From Sporolactobacillus sp. STSJ-5 (GTDB lineage Bacteria > Bacillota > Bacilli > Bacillales > Sporolactobacillaceae), in contig NZ_JANFOJ010000006.1 in assembly GCF_024385605.1 (NCBI RefSeq), forward strand, positions 62,001-126,000: a stretch of DNA of 64,000 bases, given 5' to 3'. Positions 43,180 through 52,376 of the stretch are shown one piece after another; the stretch's first letter is position 1; the number at the start of each line of letters is the position of its first letter. The notes beneath the pieces were generated by a model. It was not told the DNA's origin. It made no database searches and saw only the letters and a list, made by a program, of their open reading frames with translations. The position numbers and the translations under genes are program-made.

Positions 43180-44556
43180 ATGTCACGAACAATCTACATA
43201 TTGGCCATGATCAGCTACATTCTCGCAACACTATTTGTACACGTGCCCATTTTTAAACTCTTCGTTTCAATCATGTGCCTTCTTGCCGTATGTACCGGTT
43301 TGCGCCGCGCCAAAGGCCTTGCTCTTTTATTCGGACTGTTCTTCTTAGGAGCAGGCAGTCTGATGCTTGCAATCAGCGGTGCCGGTCCCAATCAATTTGT
43401 CCGCTCCTTTGGAGAAATGATTCAGATGGTCACACTTTTCGCGCTCATCCCTATTCTGTCATTGCCTATTCAATTAGGCCGTTATGCGGATGAAATTCAG
43501 ATGCTGGTCCAGAGAAAAGTAAGCAGCCGCAGTCAATTCTATGCACTCATTTCGGGTATCTCTTTCTTTTTCAGTTCATTTCTGAACTTAGCTGCCCTTC
43601 CGTTGACGTACCACGCGATTGGCCCGTCATTGTCCCATTTCTCGATTGCACGTAAAAATCGGTTTCTTAGTCAGGCAATCACGCATGGCTATGCCATGCC
43701 CTTGTTATGGAGCCCGATCACACCGATCGTGGGAACTGTCTTATATTTAACCGGGACAACTTATTCGCGTGTTCTGCCCCCGCTTATCTTATTAAGTATT
43801 TGCGGTGTTGTACTTGACTGGACAACATCAAGACATTCGCACATCAATTATCATTCACAAAACAAAGTGATCAGCGAAACCGCAGCAGGAATCATGGCAC
43901 CGGCAGACAAGGGGCATCCGGAAAAATTATGGCAAATCGCATGGGCGATCCTGCTTCTGAACGCCATAATCATCGTGCTTGATCATTTTCTTTCATTCAA
44001 TTTTTTGTTTCTCGTCAGTTTGATTGTGATTCCGTTCGCCTTTGTCTGGTGCGCGATGCTGAGCCAAGTTCCCGCTTTCTTTTCAGGAGTTCGTCATCAT
44101 TTCCGGACCTATATTCCACGCATGCAGAATCAATTTTTTATTTTCCTTACCGCCGGATTCTTCATCACCGCACTTCGTATCTCGCATATGGATACCTTTG
44201 TGACGCGCGGGATGGACTCCGTCATTCAGTTTACCGGTTTGCGGCTTTTCCTGATCATGCTGCCGCTCATTCCATTCGCACTCGCTTTTCTTGGTCTGCA
44301 TCCTGCCGTCGGCCTCGCATTGATTTCGGAAGCCCTTCGTTCGCAGGCACTCCACCAGGCTCCAATTATCGTGACCGTAGCCATGCTTGGCGGAGCGGTC
44401 CCCGCTTTTTTAATGGGACCTTATAATGCTACACTCGGCATGATGTCCGGACTGATCAATGAAAGACCGACGACGTTATCTCATTGGAATCTTCCATTCA
44501 CTTGGCGCTATCTCATTTTACTGACCGTGTTTGTGCAAGCCATTTATGCCAAATAA
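43180..44556 (+). CDS. Polytopic membrane protein, possible ion or organic-acid transporter
   Basis: The 458-residue protein has about ten to twelve predicted membrane helices and two half-repeats, each with a helix break rich in Pro and Gly: AMPLLWSPITPIVG in the first half and GGAVPAFLMGPYNATLGMM in the second. That pattern resembles the ion transporter (IT) superfamily, but I cannot assign a substrate. A central loop (about 225-250) is hydrophilic. The ATG at 43180 has AGGAGGG eight bases upstream; the frame is open to 43036. It appears monocistronic, and copy C of the dispersed repeat follows about 50 bases after the stop. Confidence 0.75.
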   Translation: MSRTIYILAMISYILATLFVHVPIFKLFVSIMCLLAVCTGLRRAKGLALLFGLFFLGAGSLMLAISGAGPNQFVRSFGEMIQMVTLFALIPILSLPIQLGRYADEIQMLVQRKVSSRSQFYALISGISFFFSSFLNLAALPLTYHAIGPSLSHFSIARKNRFLSQAITHGYAMPLLWSPITPIVGTVLYLTGTTYSRVLPPLILLSICGVVLDWTTSRHSHINYHSQNKVISETAAGIMAPADKGHPEKLWQIAWAILLLNAIIIVLDHFLSFNFLFLVSLIVIPFAFVWCAMLSQVPAFFSGVRHHFRTYIPRMQNQFFIFLTAGFFITALRISHMDTFVTRGMDSVIQFTGLRLFLIMLPLIPFALAFLGLHPAVGLALISEALRSQALHQAPIIVTVAMLGGAVPAFLMGPYNATLGMMSGLINERPTTLSHWNLPFTWRYLILLTVFVQAIYAK

Positions 44557-44608
44557 GCTGTACCTGTTTTGCGGCAGTAGTCACTACACAAAGCATCGTA
44601 ACACTTAT

Positions 44609-45295
44609 GTATTCGAAAAACCGAGCAATAAACGCCCGGTCCTTACTTCCGCAGGACGTGATGGCTTTCGCGTTGCATACAGGACGTACTTTCACAGGAC
44701 GTGATGGCTTTCGCGTTGCATACAGGACGTATGCGTATTTAGCGAAAGTTCCTTTACTCCTTTACATACAAAAGTCTTACACTTGTGAAAGTTCCTTTTT
44801 TAGCATTGGTTTGTGTTTTTACGGTGCAGAATCATTGATTCGGTTACTCGCATCAACTGAGCGCAACCGCAGTGCACCGCGAGCCGCTTTGGCCATACTC
44901 GTATCTGCGCACCTGAGCCCGCTAACAGCTTCTGGCGCGCCTCACTTCCACTTCATCATGCATTCTGGTTCTTCATTAAGTAACGAGTAAAAAATAAGCG
45001 GAATTTTTCCGGTTATTTGCATCATGGCGCTTCTAGCACGAGTAAATAAGGGTAATTTTTCCGCTTATTCAAAGAAAAACCCTCCATTTTCACGTTTTTC
45101 AATTCAATAAGGGTAATTTCTCCGTCTATTTAAGCGATTTTTCCATTCATTTTCAAATTAAGCGGAATTTTCCCCTCTATTTCTCAGATTGGGCGCTTGC
45201 CTGATCGCCCAACTGATAAGTGGGATTGGGAATCAGCCTCTTATGACCTTATTGTCGTACCAGTGGGGCAAAATCTTAAACGTTCTCTATGTATA
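44609..45295. repeat. Dispersed intergenic repeat, copy C (longest)
   Basis: The 774-base gap between the membrane-protein gene and the ABC importer is almost all this element. It starts with AAAAACCGAGCAATAAACGC and CCGGTCCTTACTTCCGCAGG as in copy A, has the GTTTGTGT...ACTGAGCGC block found in copy B, then several AATAAGCGGAATTTTTCCGG-type motifs (near 44990, 45040, 45110 and 45155). It ends in GGGGCAAAATCTTAAAC plus an A run against the importer terminator. It contains no credible gene; the frames found in it are stop-bounded shadows. Confidence 0.85.
44652..44731. repeat. 43-bp tandem duplication inside repeat copy C
   Basis: CAGGACGTGATGGCTTTCGC and the 17 bases after it occur at 44652-44688 and again at 44695-44731, identical over 37 bases with a period of 43. 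Copy A has only one, diverged, version of this part, so the duplication is recent. Confidence 0.9.
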
Positions 45296-45325
45296 AGAAA
45301 AACCGGCACTGTTGAATGCCGGTTT
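45296..45325 (-). terminator. Terminator of the NitT/TauT-type ABC importer operon
   Basis: AAACCGGCA / TGCCGGTTT with an 8-base loop is followed by TTCTTAT on the minus strand, directly after the binding-protein gene. Repeat copy C begins at its edge. Confidence 0.9.
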
Positions 45326-45330
45326 CCTGT

Positions 45331-46344
45331 TTACTTCTTATCCTGTGCTTTCTTCACAAATTTCATATCCACAAGCTTGCTGTACTTATAGCCGTGCGTG
45401 TAGATGCCCGTTTTCTTGACAACATCCAATGGTTTAGCAACTGATGCCTTGGTGATGTAGCCATCCTTGCTCCAAAGATTATCCTTATAGGCGCGATCCA
45501 TCGCTGCCTGTAGGCTCGCTTTCGGTGTTGTTGGGAATTCCTTTTGCAGGACTTTGAATGCTTCTGCTTTGTTATCATTGACAAGCTTCAAGCCTTTCAG
45601 CATCGCATTGACAAATTTTTGGACGGTTTGCGGATCTTTTTTAATGGTTGATTCCTTAACGCTGACTACGGAGTACGCATAATCGCCGAGACTCGGGAAT
45701 CCGTAGAACGGTTCGCCCCACGCACCCTTTTTGATGCCTTCGTTGATTTGCGGTTCGGCACCGTTCGCCATATCTGCTTTGCCTTGAGAAACAAGCGAAA
45801 CCACAGCTGCCGCATCCGCAGGTTCATCGAGCTTCACATCTTTATTCGGATTCAAGCCAACCTTCATCAGCAAATAGCGAGTTAATAGGTTCGGACTGCC
45901 ACCGTAACGTCCGGCAGCAATTGTTTTGCCTTTCATGAAAGCAGCAAGATCCTTATCACTGTCACCCTTTAAAGTCAGCTTCTTATTAGCCATCAAGTAG
46001 ACATTGGCGCGGTTAACCACATTGACGACAGAGGTAATCGGATCCTTGCTCTTATAATTTGCAATCTGGTTGGATTCAGGGCCGCCAATTACGCCCCAAG
46101 CATCGCCGCTGACCACCGAAGTCACATGGGCACCGCCTGTCGCAGTGATTGTTTTGACATCGAGGCCTTCATCTTTAAAATAGCCCTTATCAATCGCAAC
46201 GTATAGCGGAAGATAAGCGATCAGATGCACCGGTTCGGCGATCACAATCTTTTTCACTTGTTGTTTGGAGCCGTTTGAAGCGCATCCGCTCAATACCATA
46301 GCAAACAAGAGCAGAAGACTCAGCGCCCATTTTATTTTTTTCAT
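45331..46344 (-). CDS. ABC importer substrate-binding lipoprotein (NMT1/SsuA-like)
   Basis: The 337-residue protein has a lipoprotein signal with lipobox VLSGC (Cys at about 21) and a periplasmic-binding fold of the NMT1/THI5-like, nitrate/sulfonate/taurine group: VIAEPVHLIAYLPLYVAIDK, GYFKDEGLDVKTI and GKTIAAGRYGGSPN. It delivers a small solute to the adjacent permease (46362-47183) and ATPase (47218-47988). Candidates include aliphatic sulfonates, thiamine precursors and riboflavin-like compounds; no riboswitch or pathway gene nearby decides this. GGAGGG lies nine bases before the ATG. It is the last gene of a three-gene operon. Confidence 0.88.
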   Translation of the reverse strand: MKKIKWALSLLLLFAMVLSGCASNGSKQQVKKIVIAEPVHLIAYLPLYVAIDKGYFKDEGLDVKTITATGGAHVTSVVSGDAWGVIGGPESNQIANYKSKDPITSVVNVVNRANVYLMANKKLTLKGDSDKDLAAFMKGKTIAAGRYGGSPNLLTRYLLMKVGLNPNKDVKLDEPADAAAVVSLVSQGKADMANGAEPQINEGIKKGAWGEPFYGFPSLGDYAYSVVSVKESTIKKDPQTVQKFVNAMLKGLKLVNDNKAEAFKVLQKEFPTTPKASLQAAMDRAYKDNLWSKDGYITKASVAKPLDVVKKTGIYTHGYKYSKLVDMKFVKKAQDKK

Positions 46345-46361
46345 CGTGCAAATCCCTCCAA

Positions 46362-47183
46362 TTATGATTTTGGTGTTCTTCCTTTCATCAGTGCATGCTC
46401 AAGCCAAACCGTCCCTAAGTACATCACAATCGATAATAGGGAAAGAACAACGACGCCTACCCATACGAGATCGATATCAAGCACTTGGCCGGCATATAGG
46501 ATCATGCGCCCGATGCCTTGCCTGGAGCTAATAAATTCACCGACAATCGTGCCTGCCAGTGCAAGTGAAATATTGATTTTCAGAATGCTGACGATCCATG
46601 GAATCGTCGTCGGCACAACCACCTTCATAAAAACGTGCCGCCGCTTCGCTCCGAGTGATACCAGCATTTTCTCAAGATCACGGTCGACGCTTTGCACGCC
46701 GCTGTATGCAGCGATCGCCGCAACGATAATAGTCATAAGGAATGCCAAAATGACCTTGGAATCAAACCCAATCCCGAACATGATCACAAGCACGGGTGCG
46801 AGCGCGAGTTTGGGAATCGCGTTAAATGCGATCATATACGGCTCGAAAATTCTGGAATAAAGCTCCGACCACCAAAAGGAAAGGCCAAGGATGTAACCGG
46901 CTGCCGTACCCAGCACGAACCCGAGAATGGTTGATCCCGAGGTATAGGCTAAGTCCTGAAGCAGTGTTCCTTGGGTGATCGCTTTCCACCCGGTGTGCAC
47001 GATCGTGCTCGGGCTGCTCCAATAATAGCTGTCAAGCCAGCCGATACGGGTCAGAAATTCCCACAGAAAGATAATGATGACACCAACCAGAACCTGCCCA
47101 ACAAATGCTCTTCTTCCCAATTTGGTCGTCTGGATAGTCGGGTCTTCAATAAACGGCTCATTGTTTTTTAATTTATCCGGCAA
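46362..47183 (-). CDS. ABC importer permease (NitT/TauT family)
   Basis: The 273-residue protein has six predicted membrane helices and the BPD_transp_1 EAA loop near residues 180-200 (EKMLVSLGAKRRHVFMKVVV). The N-terminal part has FLWEFLTRIGWLDSYYW, typical of SsuC/TauC-type permeases. A TTG at 47183 is preferred: GGAGG lies eight bases upstream, while the GTG at 47192 lies within that ribosome binding site. It is the middle gene between the ATPase and the binding protein. Confidence 0.9.
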   Translation of the reverse strand: MPDKLKNNEPFIEDPTIQTTKLGRRAFVGQVLVGVIIIFLWEFLTRIGWLDSYYWSSPSTIVHTGWKAITQGTLLQDLAYTSGSTILGFVLGTAAGYILGLSFWWSELYSRIFEPYMIAFNAIPKLALAPVLVIMFGIGFDSKVILAFLMTIIVAAIAAYSGVQSVDRDLEKMLVSLGAKRRHVFMKVVVPTTIPWIVSILKINISLALAGTIVGEFISSRQGIGRMILYAGQVLDIDLVWVGVVVLSLLSIVMYLGTVWLEHALMKGRTPKS

Positions 47184-47217
47184 CGTTTTCACCTCCGTTC
47201 ACCATACATGTAACATC

Positions 47218-47988
47218 TCAATCAGACGAAACGCGCTCTTCCCTCAGCATCAGAAGCAATTCTTTTTTTAATGTAAGAAAACGGTCGTTCATGAGTGTCT
47301 TTTCACTGCGCGGCCGCGGTAAATCGACTTCGATCGTTGCCTTGATTTTTCCCGGACGATGAGTAAACACGTGAATCTCATCCGACAAATAAATAGCTTC
47401 ATCAATGTCATGCGTGACAAATAGAATCGTTTTCTTAAAATCCTTCCAAATCTCAAGCAGCCAATTCTGCATTTGCATGCGCGTCTGCGCATCAAGCGCT
47501 CCGAACGGTTCATCGAGCAAAATGACATCCTTGTCGTAAAGAAGCGTTCGAATCAACCCGGCACGCTGCCGCATGCCGCCGGACAGTGCATCCGGATGAT
47601 CATATTCAAAGCCGCCTAATCCGTAATTTTTGAGCATGGGCAATGCCCGCTTGCGTGCCTCTTTCATGGGGATGCCGCGAATTTCCAGCCCGATAATGAC
47701 GTTGTCGAGAATCGAGCGCCAGGGAAGCAGCAAATCCTTCTGAAGCATATAGCCGACATGGCCGCTTTCCTGTGTGATGTCTTTGCCATCGAGCAGGATC
47801 CGGCCGCTGGACGGCTTAATCAGTCCGGCAATGATGTTGAACAAAGTCGATTTTCCGCAGCCGCTCGGACCGATGATGCTGACAAAGCGGCCGTTTTCAA
47901 CACGCAGATCGGTGTCCGCCAGCGCGCACATCGGCACACCGTTTTTTTTATAATATTTACTGCAACCTGCAATTTCGAGCTCGCTCAT
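47218..47988 (-). CDS. ABC importer ATPase (NitT/TauT family)
   Basis: The 256-residue ATPase shows Walker A (GPSGCGKST), Q-loop (GYMLQKDLLLPWRS), signature (LSGGMRQRAGLIR), Walker B (VILLDEPFGALD) and switch His (LFVTHDIDEAIYLSDEI). The GYMLQKD-LLPW pattern is typical of nitrate, sulfonate and taurine systems. The start is uncertain: ATG at 47988 with AAAGG 12 bases upstream, or ATG at 48000 with AAAGG immediately before it. It is first in the operon, which is followed by permease and binding protein. Confidence 0.9.
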   Translation of the reverse strand: MSELEIAGCSKYYKKNGVPMCALADTDLRVENGRFVSIIGPSGCGKSTLFNIIAGLIKPSSGRILLDGKDITQESGHVGYMLQKDLLLPWRSILDNVIIGLEIRGIPMKEARKRALPMLKNYGLGGFEYDHPDALSGGMRQRAGLIRTLLYDKDVILLDEPFGALDAQTRMQMQNWLLEIWKDFKKTILFVTHDIDEAIYLSDEIHVFTHRPGKIKATIEVDLPRPRSEKTLMNDRFLTLKKELLLMLREERVSSD

Positions 47989-48103
47989 CGATGACCACAT
48001 CCTTTTCGTGGTTTGCGGGAAATAGGGGCCGAAGTATACTTAATCACCAAACCATCGCCTCCATAGTCAAAATAAAACCCGCATCTTTCTGTTGAATAAA
48101 GCA

Positions 48104-48131
48104 GCCGGATCAGCCGAACCGCCGATCCGGT
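48104..48131. other. Hairpin in the divergent region between two ABC operons
   Basis: GCCGGATC pairs with GATCCGGT around a 12-base loop that itself has complementary CGAA/GGCG parts. It lies about 115 bases upstream of the importer ATPase gene on the minus strand and has no T run long enough for a sure terminator. Otherwise the 337-base gap 47989-48325 shows no gene. No TPP-riboswitch core was seen. Confidence 0.4.
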
Positions 48132-48325
48132 TCATGTTACTAAAATTGGGCTCTGATATTGATATATGCTCTGGGCTCCTGCCGTGACACATATTTGATA
48201 AAACGAAAAGGCATTCATTTTAAAAAAAAGGCGGTCAAACGTGTCCTTTGTCAGAATTTCGGCGATTTGTCACGGACAATACGCTTAGGAAATGATAATC
48301 TAGAATTAATCATTCAGCTCGGGAG

Positions 48326-49123
48326 ATGAGGACAATCGAAACAAAACAATCCGTTGTTTTATCTTTGGAAGATTTAACGATGAACTACAGCGGGAAATTG
48401 GTTCTGAAAGGGCTCAATCTTGAGGTTAAACGCGGACAAATCATTGGGTATATCGGTCCGAACGGGGCTGGAAAAAGTACAACGGTACGAATCTTGCTGG
48501 GGCTTCAACAAGGCTATGGTGGAACGGCGCGTCTGTTTGGCGAAGACATTCGAACAAGCGGCGTTGCGTATAAAAGCCGGATCGGCTATGTCCCTGAAAC
48601 AGCCGAGGTTTATGACATGCTTACCGCCCATGAATATCTTGTTTTTTCCGGCGGGTGCTATGGGATGGACGAACAAAGGGCGGAACGCAAAGCCCGTTTG
48701 CTCATGGACCAATTTGGTCTTGCCGATGTCTTTGATACCCGCCTCTCTTCTTTTTCAAAAGGCATGCGGCAAAAAGTACTGATTATCTCCAGCCTGCTTC
48801 ACAACCCCGATCTGCTTTTCTTCGATGAACCTTTGAGCGGATTGGACGCCAACAGTGTTCTTGTCTTCAAAGAGATACTTGCCAAGCTAGCCGTGCAAGG
48901 GAAAACCATCTTTTACTCATCACACATCATGGATATTGTTGAGAAAATCAGCCACCGCATTGTGCTCCTTTACGATGGACAAATTGCAGCGGACGGTACG
49001 TTTGAAGAATTAAAAGCACAAAACAAAGAAGGTAGCCTGGAGGAAATATTCAATCAGCTGACCGGCTTTCATCAGCACGCGCAAATCGCTGAGGACTTCG
49101 TTTCCATAGTGGAAGAGGTGTGA
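48326..49123 (+). CDS. ABC exporter ATPase subunit
   Basis: The 265-residue ATPase has Walker A (GPNGAGKST), Q-loop (GYVPETAEVYD), signature (SFSKGMRQKV), Walker B (LLFFDEPLSGLD) and switch His (IFYSSHIMDIVEK). The GYVPE and FSKGMRQK forms are typical of ABC-2 exporters. The signature reads FSKGM in place of LSGGQ, which is tolerated in this group. The start is not well marked: ATG at 48326 directly follows CTCGGGAG. It precedes a 544-residue membrane subunit by three bases, so the two form one exporter. Confidence 0.88.
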   Translation: MRTIETKQSVVLSLEDLTMNYSGKLVLKGLNLEVKRGQIIGYIGPNGAGKSTTVRILLGLQQGYGGTARLFGEDIRTSGVAYKSRIGYVPETAEVYDMLTAHEYLVFSGGCYGMDEQRAERKARLLMDQFGLADVFDTRLSSFSKGMRQKVLIISSLLHNPDLLFFDEPLSGLDANSVLVFKEILAKLAVQGKTIFYSSHIMDIVEKISHRIVLLYDGQIAADGTFEELKAQNKEGSLEEIFNQLTGFHQHAQIAEDFVSIVEEV

Positions 49124-49126
49124 TCT

Positions 49127-50761
49127 ATGGAAGAGAACTTTTTCTTAAAAGTGCTTGATCGTTTGAAATGGATGTTCAATCGTATGCATGTGGATTATCC
49201 GGTCATGCGGAAGGTGCTCGCCGCCAAATTGCTGATGGATGCTCGACGAACGCCAGTTGTGCTCGGCAGCAGAGCTCGGAATAAGGAAAAAGAGGGCAAT
49301 TTGTTTCTTAAATCACTCTGGGTCTATGCACTAACCGGGCTGTTTATTGTCCCAATTAATTTTCTCGGCAGTGACTATTTATTCAAAATGAGTCTCGTGT
49401 TCAGTATCATTCTTTTCATGGTCATGACCGCGATGATTGCAGACTTCTCAGCGGTGCTTCTCGACACGCGTGATCAATCCATCCTAGGGACGAAACCCAT
49501 TGATTCCAGGACACTTCACGCGGCGAAAACCGTCCACATCTGCATCTATCTCATCTTATTGACCGGAACAATGGGCCTCCCTTCGGCAATTGTCGGTCTG
49601 ATGCGCAGCGGTCCGCTGTTTTTCCTTCTATTCTTATTAAATCTTGTACTGATTGACTTGATCGCCATTTCCTGCACAACATTCATCTATCTGATTGTGT
49701 TAAAGTTCTTTGACGGCGAGCGACTGAAGGATGTCATCAACTATGTGCAGATTTTCCTGTCATTCGCGATTGCAATTGGCTACCAGCTCGTTATTCGCGC
49801 GTTCGATATTACGGTAAGCCACATCAGTCTGTCTCTGTCCTGGTGGCAGTTCTTCGTTCCGCCGCTTTGGTTTGGCGCAATGACCGAATGGCTGATTGGC
49901 GGGCATCATGAGTCGCAATTTATCTTTCTAGGTATCCTCGGTTTCGTTGCGCCTATTGTGCTCATTTTGATTTATCATGGATTCAGCGCATCCTTTGAAC
50001 GCGCCATCATTAAATTATCCGTGCAAACCGGAAAAAGCAGACAGAAGCTCGGGTGGTTCAACCGATTTCTCGGCAGACTGCTCTGCCGTAAACAAGAAGA
50101 GCGCCATTTCTTCCGATTCGCTTCCTTAATGATGAAGCAGGACCGCATGTTCAAGCTGAAGGTCTACCCCTCACTCGGAATGTCACTGGTCTTTCCCTTC
50201 ATTTTTTTAATGAATGGCTTACAAGGCTCATCATTGGATCAACTGGGTAAAGGATCAGGATACTACTATGTCTATTTCAGCTTGCTTCTGATTCCTACTG
50301 CTCTATTCATGCTTAACTATTCAAGCGCATATAAAGGTGCATGGATCTACGGAACCGCGCCGATCGCCAATCGCACGGCTATTTTTTCCGGAACACTCAA
50401 AGCAGCTCTCACGCAGCTTTTTCTTCCGGTGTTCCTAATTTTATCCGTTCTGTTCCTGTTTCTTTTTCATTGGCGCATTCTACCGGATTTAATTGCGGTA
50501 CTCTTAACCGCTTCGATCTTCACCGTCATTAGTTACCGATATTGTTTAAATGAAGCGTTCCCGTTCTCAAAGCCTTTTGACGCCACTCCAACGAGCGGAA
50601 ATATAATGATTTTCTTCTTGTTTCTCATTGCCGGATTGTTCGCCGCAGGTCACGCCGTCATTCGCTGGGCTCTTCCCGGATACGGTATATTGATCTATAT
50701 TGTCTGCCTACTGATCGCGAATGTGATTGTGTGGAAAACGGGGCTGAGGAAGGAATTTTAA
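49127..50761 (+). CDS. ABC exporter membrane subunit, 544 residues
   Basis: The protein has about twelve predicted membrane helices in two halves separated by a charged cytoplasmic loop (about residues 295-340, RKQEERHFFRFASLMMKQDR). The N-terminal 60 residues are soluble and basic. It does not show the standard ABC-2 membrane motif, yet its position three bases after the ATPase gene argues that it is the permease. Large permeases of this kind are found in Bacillales with ATPases of unknown substrate. The second half includes SYRYCLNEAFPFSKP, which looks conserved in the group. The substrate is unknown. Confidence 0.8.
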   Translation: MEENFFLKVLDRLKWMFNRMHVDYPVMRKVLAAKLLMDARRTPVVLGSRARNKEKEGNLFLKSLWVYALTGLFIVPINFLGSDYLFKMSLVFSIILFMVMTAMIADFSAVLLDTRDQSILGTKPIDSRTLHAAKTVHICIYLILLTGTMGLPSAIVGLMRSGPLFFLLFLLNLVLIDLIAISCTTFIYLIVLKFFDGERLKDVINYVQIFLSFAIAIGYQLVIRAFDITVSHISLSLSWWQFFVPPLWFGAMTEWLIGGHHESQFIFLGILGFVAPIVLILIYHGFSASFERAIIKLSVQTGKSRQKLGWFNRFLGRLLCRKQEERHFFRFASLMMKQDRMFKLKVYPSLGMSLVFPFIFLMNGLQGSSLDQLGKGSGYYYVYFSLLLIPTALFMLNYSSAYKGAWIYGTAPIANRTAIFSGTLKAALTQLFLPVFLILSVLFLFLFHWRILPDLIAVLLTASIFTVISYRYCLNEAFPFSKPFDATPTSGNIMIFFLFLIAGLFAAGHAVIRWALPGYGILIYIVCLLIANVIVWKTGLRKEF

Positions 50762-50912
50762 CTATGAGGTGTCCAGTAAAGATGCAGTGAACTATTCTTA
50801 AAACATAGTCATTCTATAGATAATAATCTGACGGTATTTTCAAATGTCCCTATCAAAGCACTAAAAGCCTATATAATGGGCTTAACTATACTATATTGAC
50901 TGGTGGAACACA

Positions 50913-51254
50913 ATGAAATTTATCTTCGTTTCCGTTGAAGCTCTATTAAACTTCATTCTCGGTTTGTTATTCTTTTATGTCATCTGTTTTTGGATTCTAG
51001 GTATACCTTATACTGCTCAAGATTTAGGTTTAGCATTTGTTGATCCCAATTCAGAGCAAGGAGACGGAATTTTATTCCTTTTGATCGCTTTGTTCATCAG
51101 TTTGTTTTACTTTCCATTATTGATATTTGCCAATAGAGCACTTTATAAAAAAATAAAAATGAAAAAGAGGTATTACTTTCTTACCCTTTCTCTTAGCTTC
51201 CTGATTGGATTTTCATTGATACCTTTTCTTCAACTACATTCTTTCATTCAATAG
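50913..51254 (+). CDS. Small hypothetical membrane protein, 113 residues
   Basis: The protein has three predicted membrane helices (about 5-30, 53-76 and 88-108) and a basic loop (LYKKIKMKKRYY). I do not recognise the family. A weak ribosome binding site (GGTGG) lies about six bases before the ATG. It follows the ABC exporter by 150 bases and is followed by a terminator at 51305, so it may be a separate small gene. Its A/T-rich codon use differs from the exporter genes upstream. Confidence 0.6.
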   Translation: MKFIFVSVEALLNFILGLLFFYVICFWILGIPYTAQDLGLAFVDPNSEQGDGILFLLIALFISLFYFPLLIFANRALYKKIKMKKRYYFLTLSLSFLIGFSLIPFLQLHSFIQ

Positions 51255-51304
51255 CTTCTTTCTCCTCAATATCGCGAGAAATCGAGGGTACGTGTCACAT
51301 TGAT

Positions 51305-51334
51305 CAACGCTCCGCTGCAATGGAGCGTTGTTTA
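51305..51334 (+). terminator. Terminator after the 113-residue membrane protein gene
   Basis: CAACGCTCC / GGAGCGTTG with an 8-base loop is followed by TTTATCTATT. It lies about 50 bases after the stop. The rest of the gap to 51541 shows nothing further. Confidence 0.85.
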
Positions 51335-51541
51335 TCTATTCATCTCAAGATTTTTACTGCCCTTGATAACCCAAATACATTAGGAAAAAAATAACAAGAA
51401 CATCCAGAAAGCATTTTCTAACACACTTTTGAATCAAAGAACATATAAAGAAGCACAAGCGATAACGCAAAAAAAGAACTCCCGATATTTTTTGATATTT
51501 AATCACCCATTTTCTTTATTGATGAATTATCTATATTTCCA

Positions 51542-52153
51542 TTATTTTCGTAGATTTTCAATCGTCTTCCGTTCGTTTGTAAGTTGTGAAAAGTCATAAT
51601 TATTCTGCCAACGAGTCAATATGTCAGCATAAACTTTTCGATGTTTCAGTCTGGACTTGTTAAGAAACACAGCATATGTAAGCCAGTCGATACGTTGTCT
51701 TGTCCGTTCCTTTGGGTTATTGATCATGCTCAATAAATATTTTTGTGCACGTTCATCGGTAATGGTAGCGCGATTAATCATTTTGTCCCCGAAAGGATTC
51801 GGTGCCTGCACACCATCAAGGCCGACTTTCTGATACTTTTTGTCAGAGTTATAAATGGCGTTGGCTTCATAAAATGACATAATCTCACCATTCGTTTTAT
51901 TTCGGTTATATTTGTATGAACCAATAGGTTTCGGTTTAATCTTCCAATTGGATAATTCTGAAAGAGCATTCTTAGTTGCCAAATTTTTTTTTGTTTTCTT
52001 TTTAATCGATGCTAATTTTTTGGAGTAATCGTCAACCTTTTTGGCGAGCACACTAGCATTCTTTGTACTATTCGACCAGTTAAGAGCAAGAGTAACATTC
52101 ACAGCAAGGCTAATTATAAGGATGATCAGAATCGTTAAATGGATTTTCTTCAT
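51542..52153 (-). CDS. Membrane-anchored protein of unknown function, paralogue 1 (DUF6241-like)
   Basis: The 203-residue protein has a short cytoplasmic start, one membrane helix (about 4-24), a Lys-rich coiled-coil-like segment (about 35-65) and a C-terminal domain (about 115-200). That domain contains GLDGVQAPNPFGDKMINR, RIDWLTYAVFLNKSRLKHRK and VYADILTRWQNNYDFSQL. The protein at 53069-53632 has a matching domain, so the two are paralogues. The family may be the one catalogued as DUF6241, from memory. The ATG at 52153 follows AGAGGTG by 11 bases; ATG at 52174 is also in frame. No enzymatic motif is visible. Confidence 0.72.
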   Translation of the reverse strand: MKKIHLTILIILIISLAVNVTLALNWSNSTKNASVLAKKVDDYSKKLASIKKKTKKNLATKNALSELSNWKIKPKPIGSYKYNRNKTNGEIMSFYEANAIYNSDKKYQKVGLDGVQAPNPFGDKMINRATITDERAQKYLLSMINNPKERTRQRIDWLTYAVFLNKSRLKHRKVYADILTRWQNNYDFSQLTNERKTIENLRK

Positions 52154-52376
52154 TTTGATATAAGCACCTCTCATTGATTAGAACTATTTTAAAGGCAGCA
52201 AAGCGGATCGTTGGCGTACAAAAAAACAAAAAAAGCTCAGATTTGCCGAATCACTGATTGTAGAGTCGCAATGTCTCAACTGATTATCTCATGCTGTATT
52301 CCTCTAATTGTAATTGAAGTCAGAAAAGTTTGAAATGGGTGGACGCACGCACTTTAACTATGTTTATTCGTTTTGC

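Noticed and set aside
44484-44990. Plus-strand ORF of 168 codons across the end of the membrane-protein gene and repeat copy C
   Set aside because: It starts inside the 43180-44556 gene in another frame and runs through the noncoding repeat. It has no ribosome binding site, and the homologous blocks in copies A and B do not keep the frame.
47989-48325. TPP or other known riboswitch before the NMT1-type importer
   Set aside because: The importer type suggested a thiamine-precursor link, but no CTGAGA...ACCTGATCTGGATAAT-like core is present. Only a simple hairpin was found.
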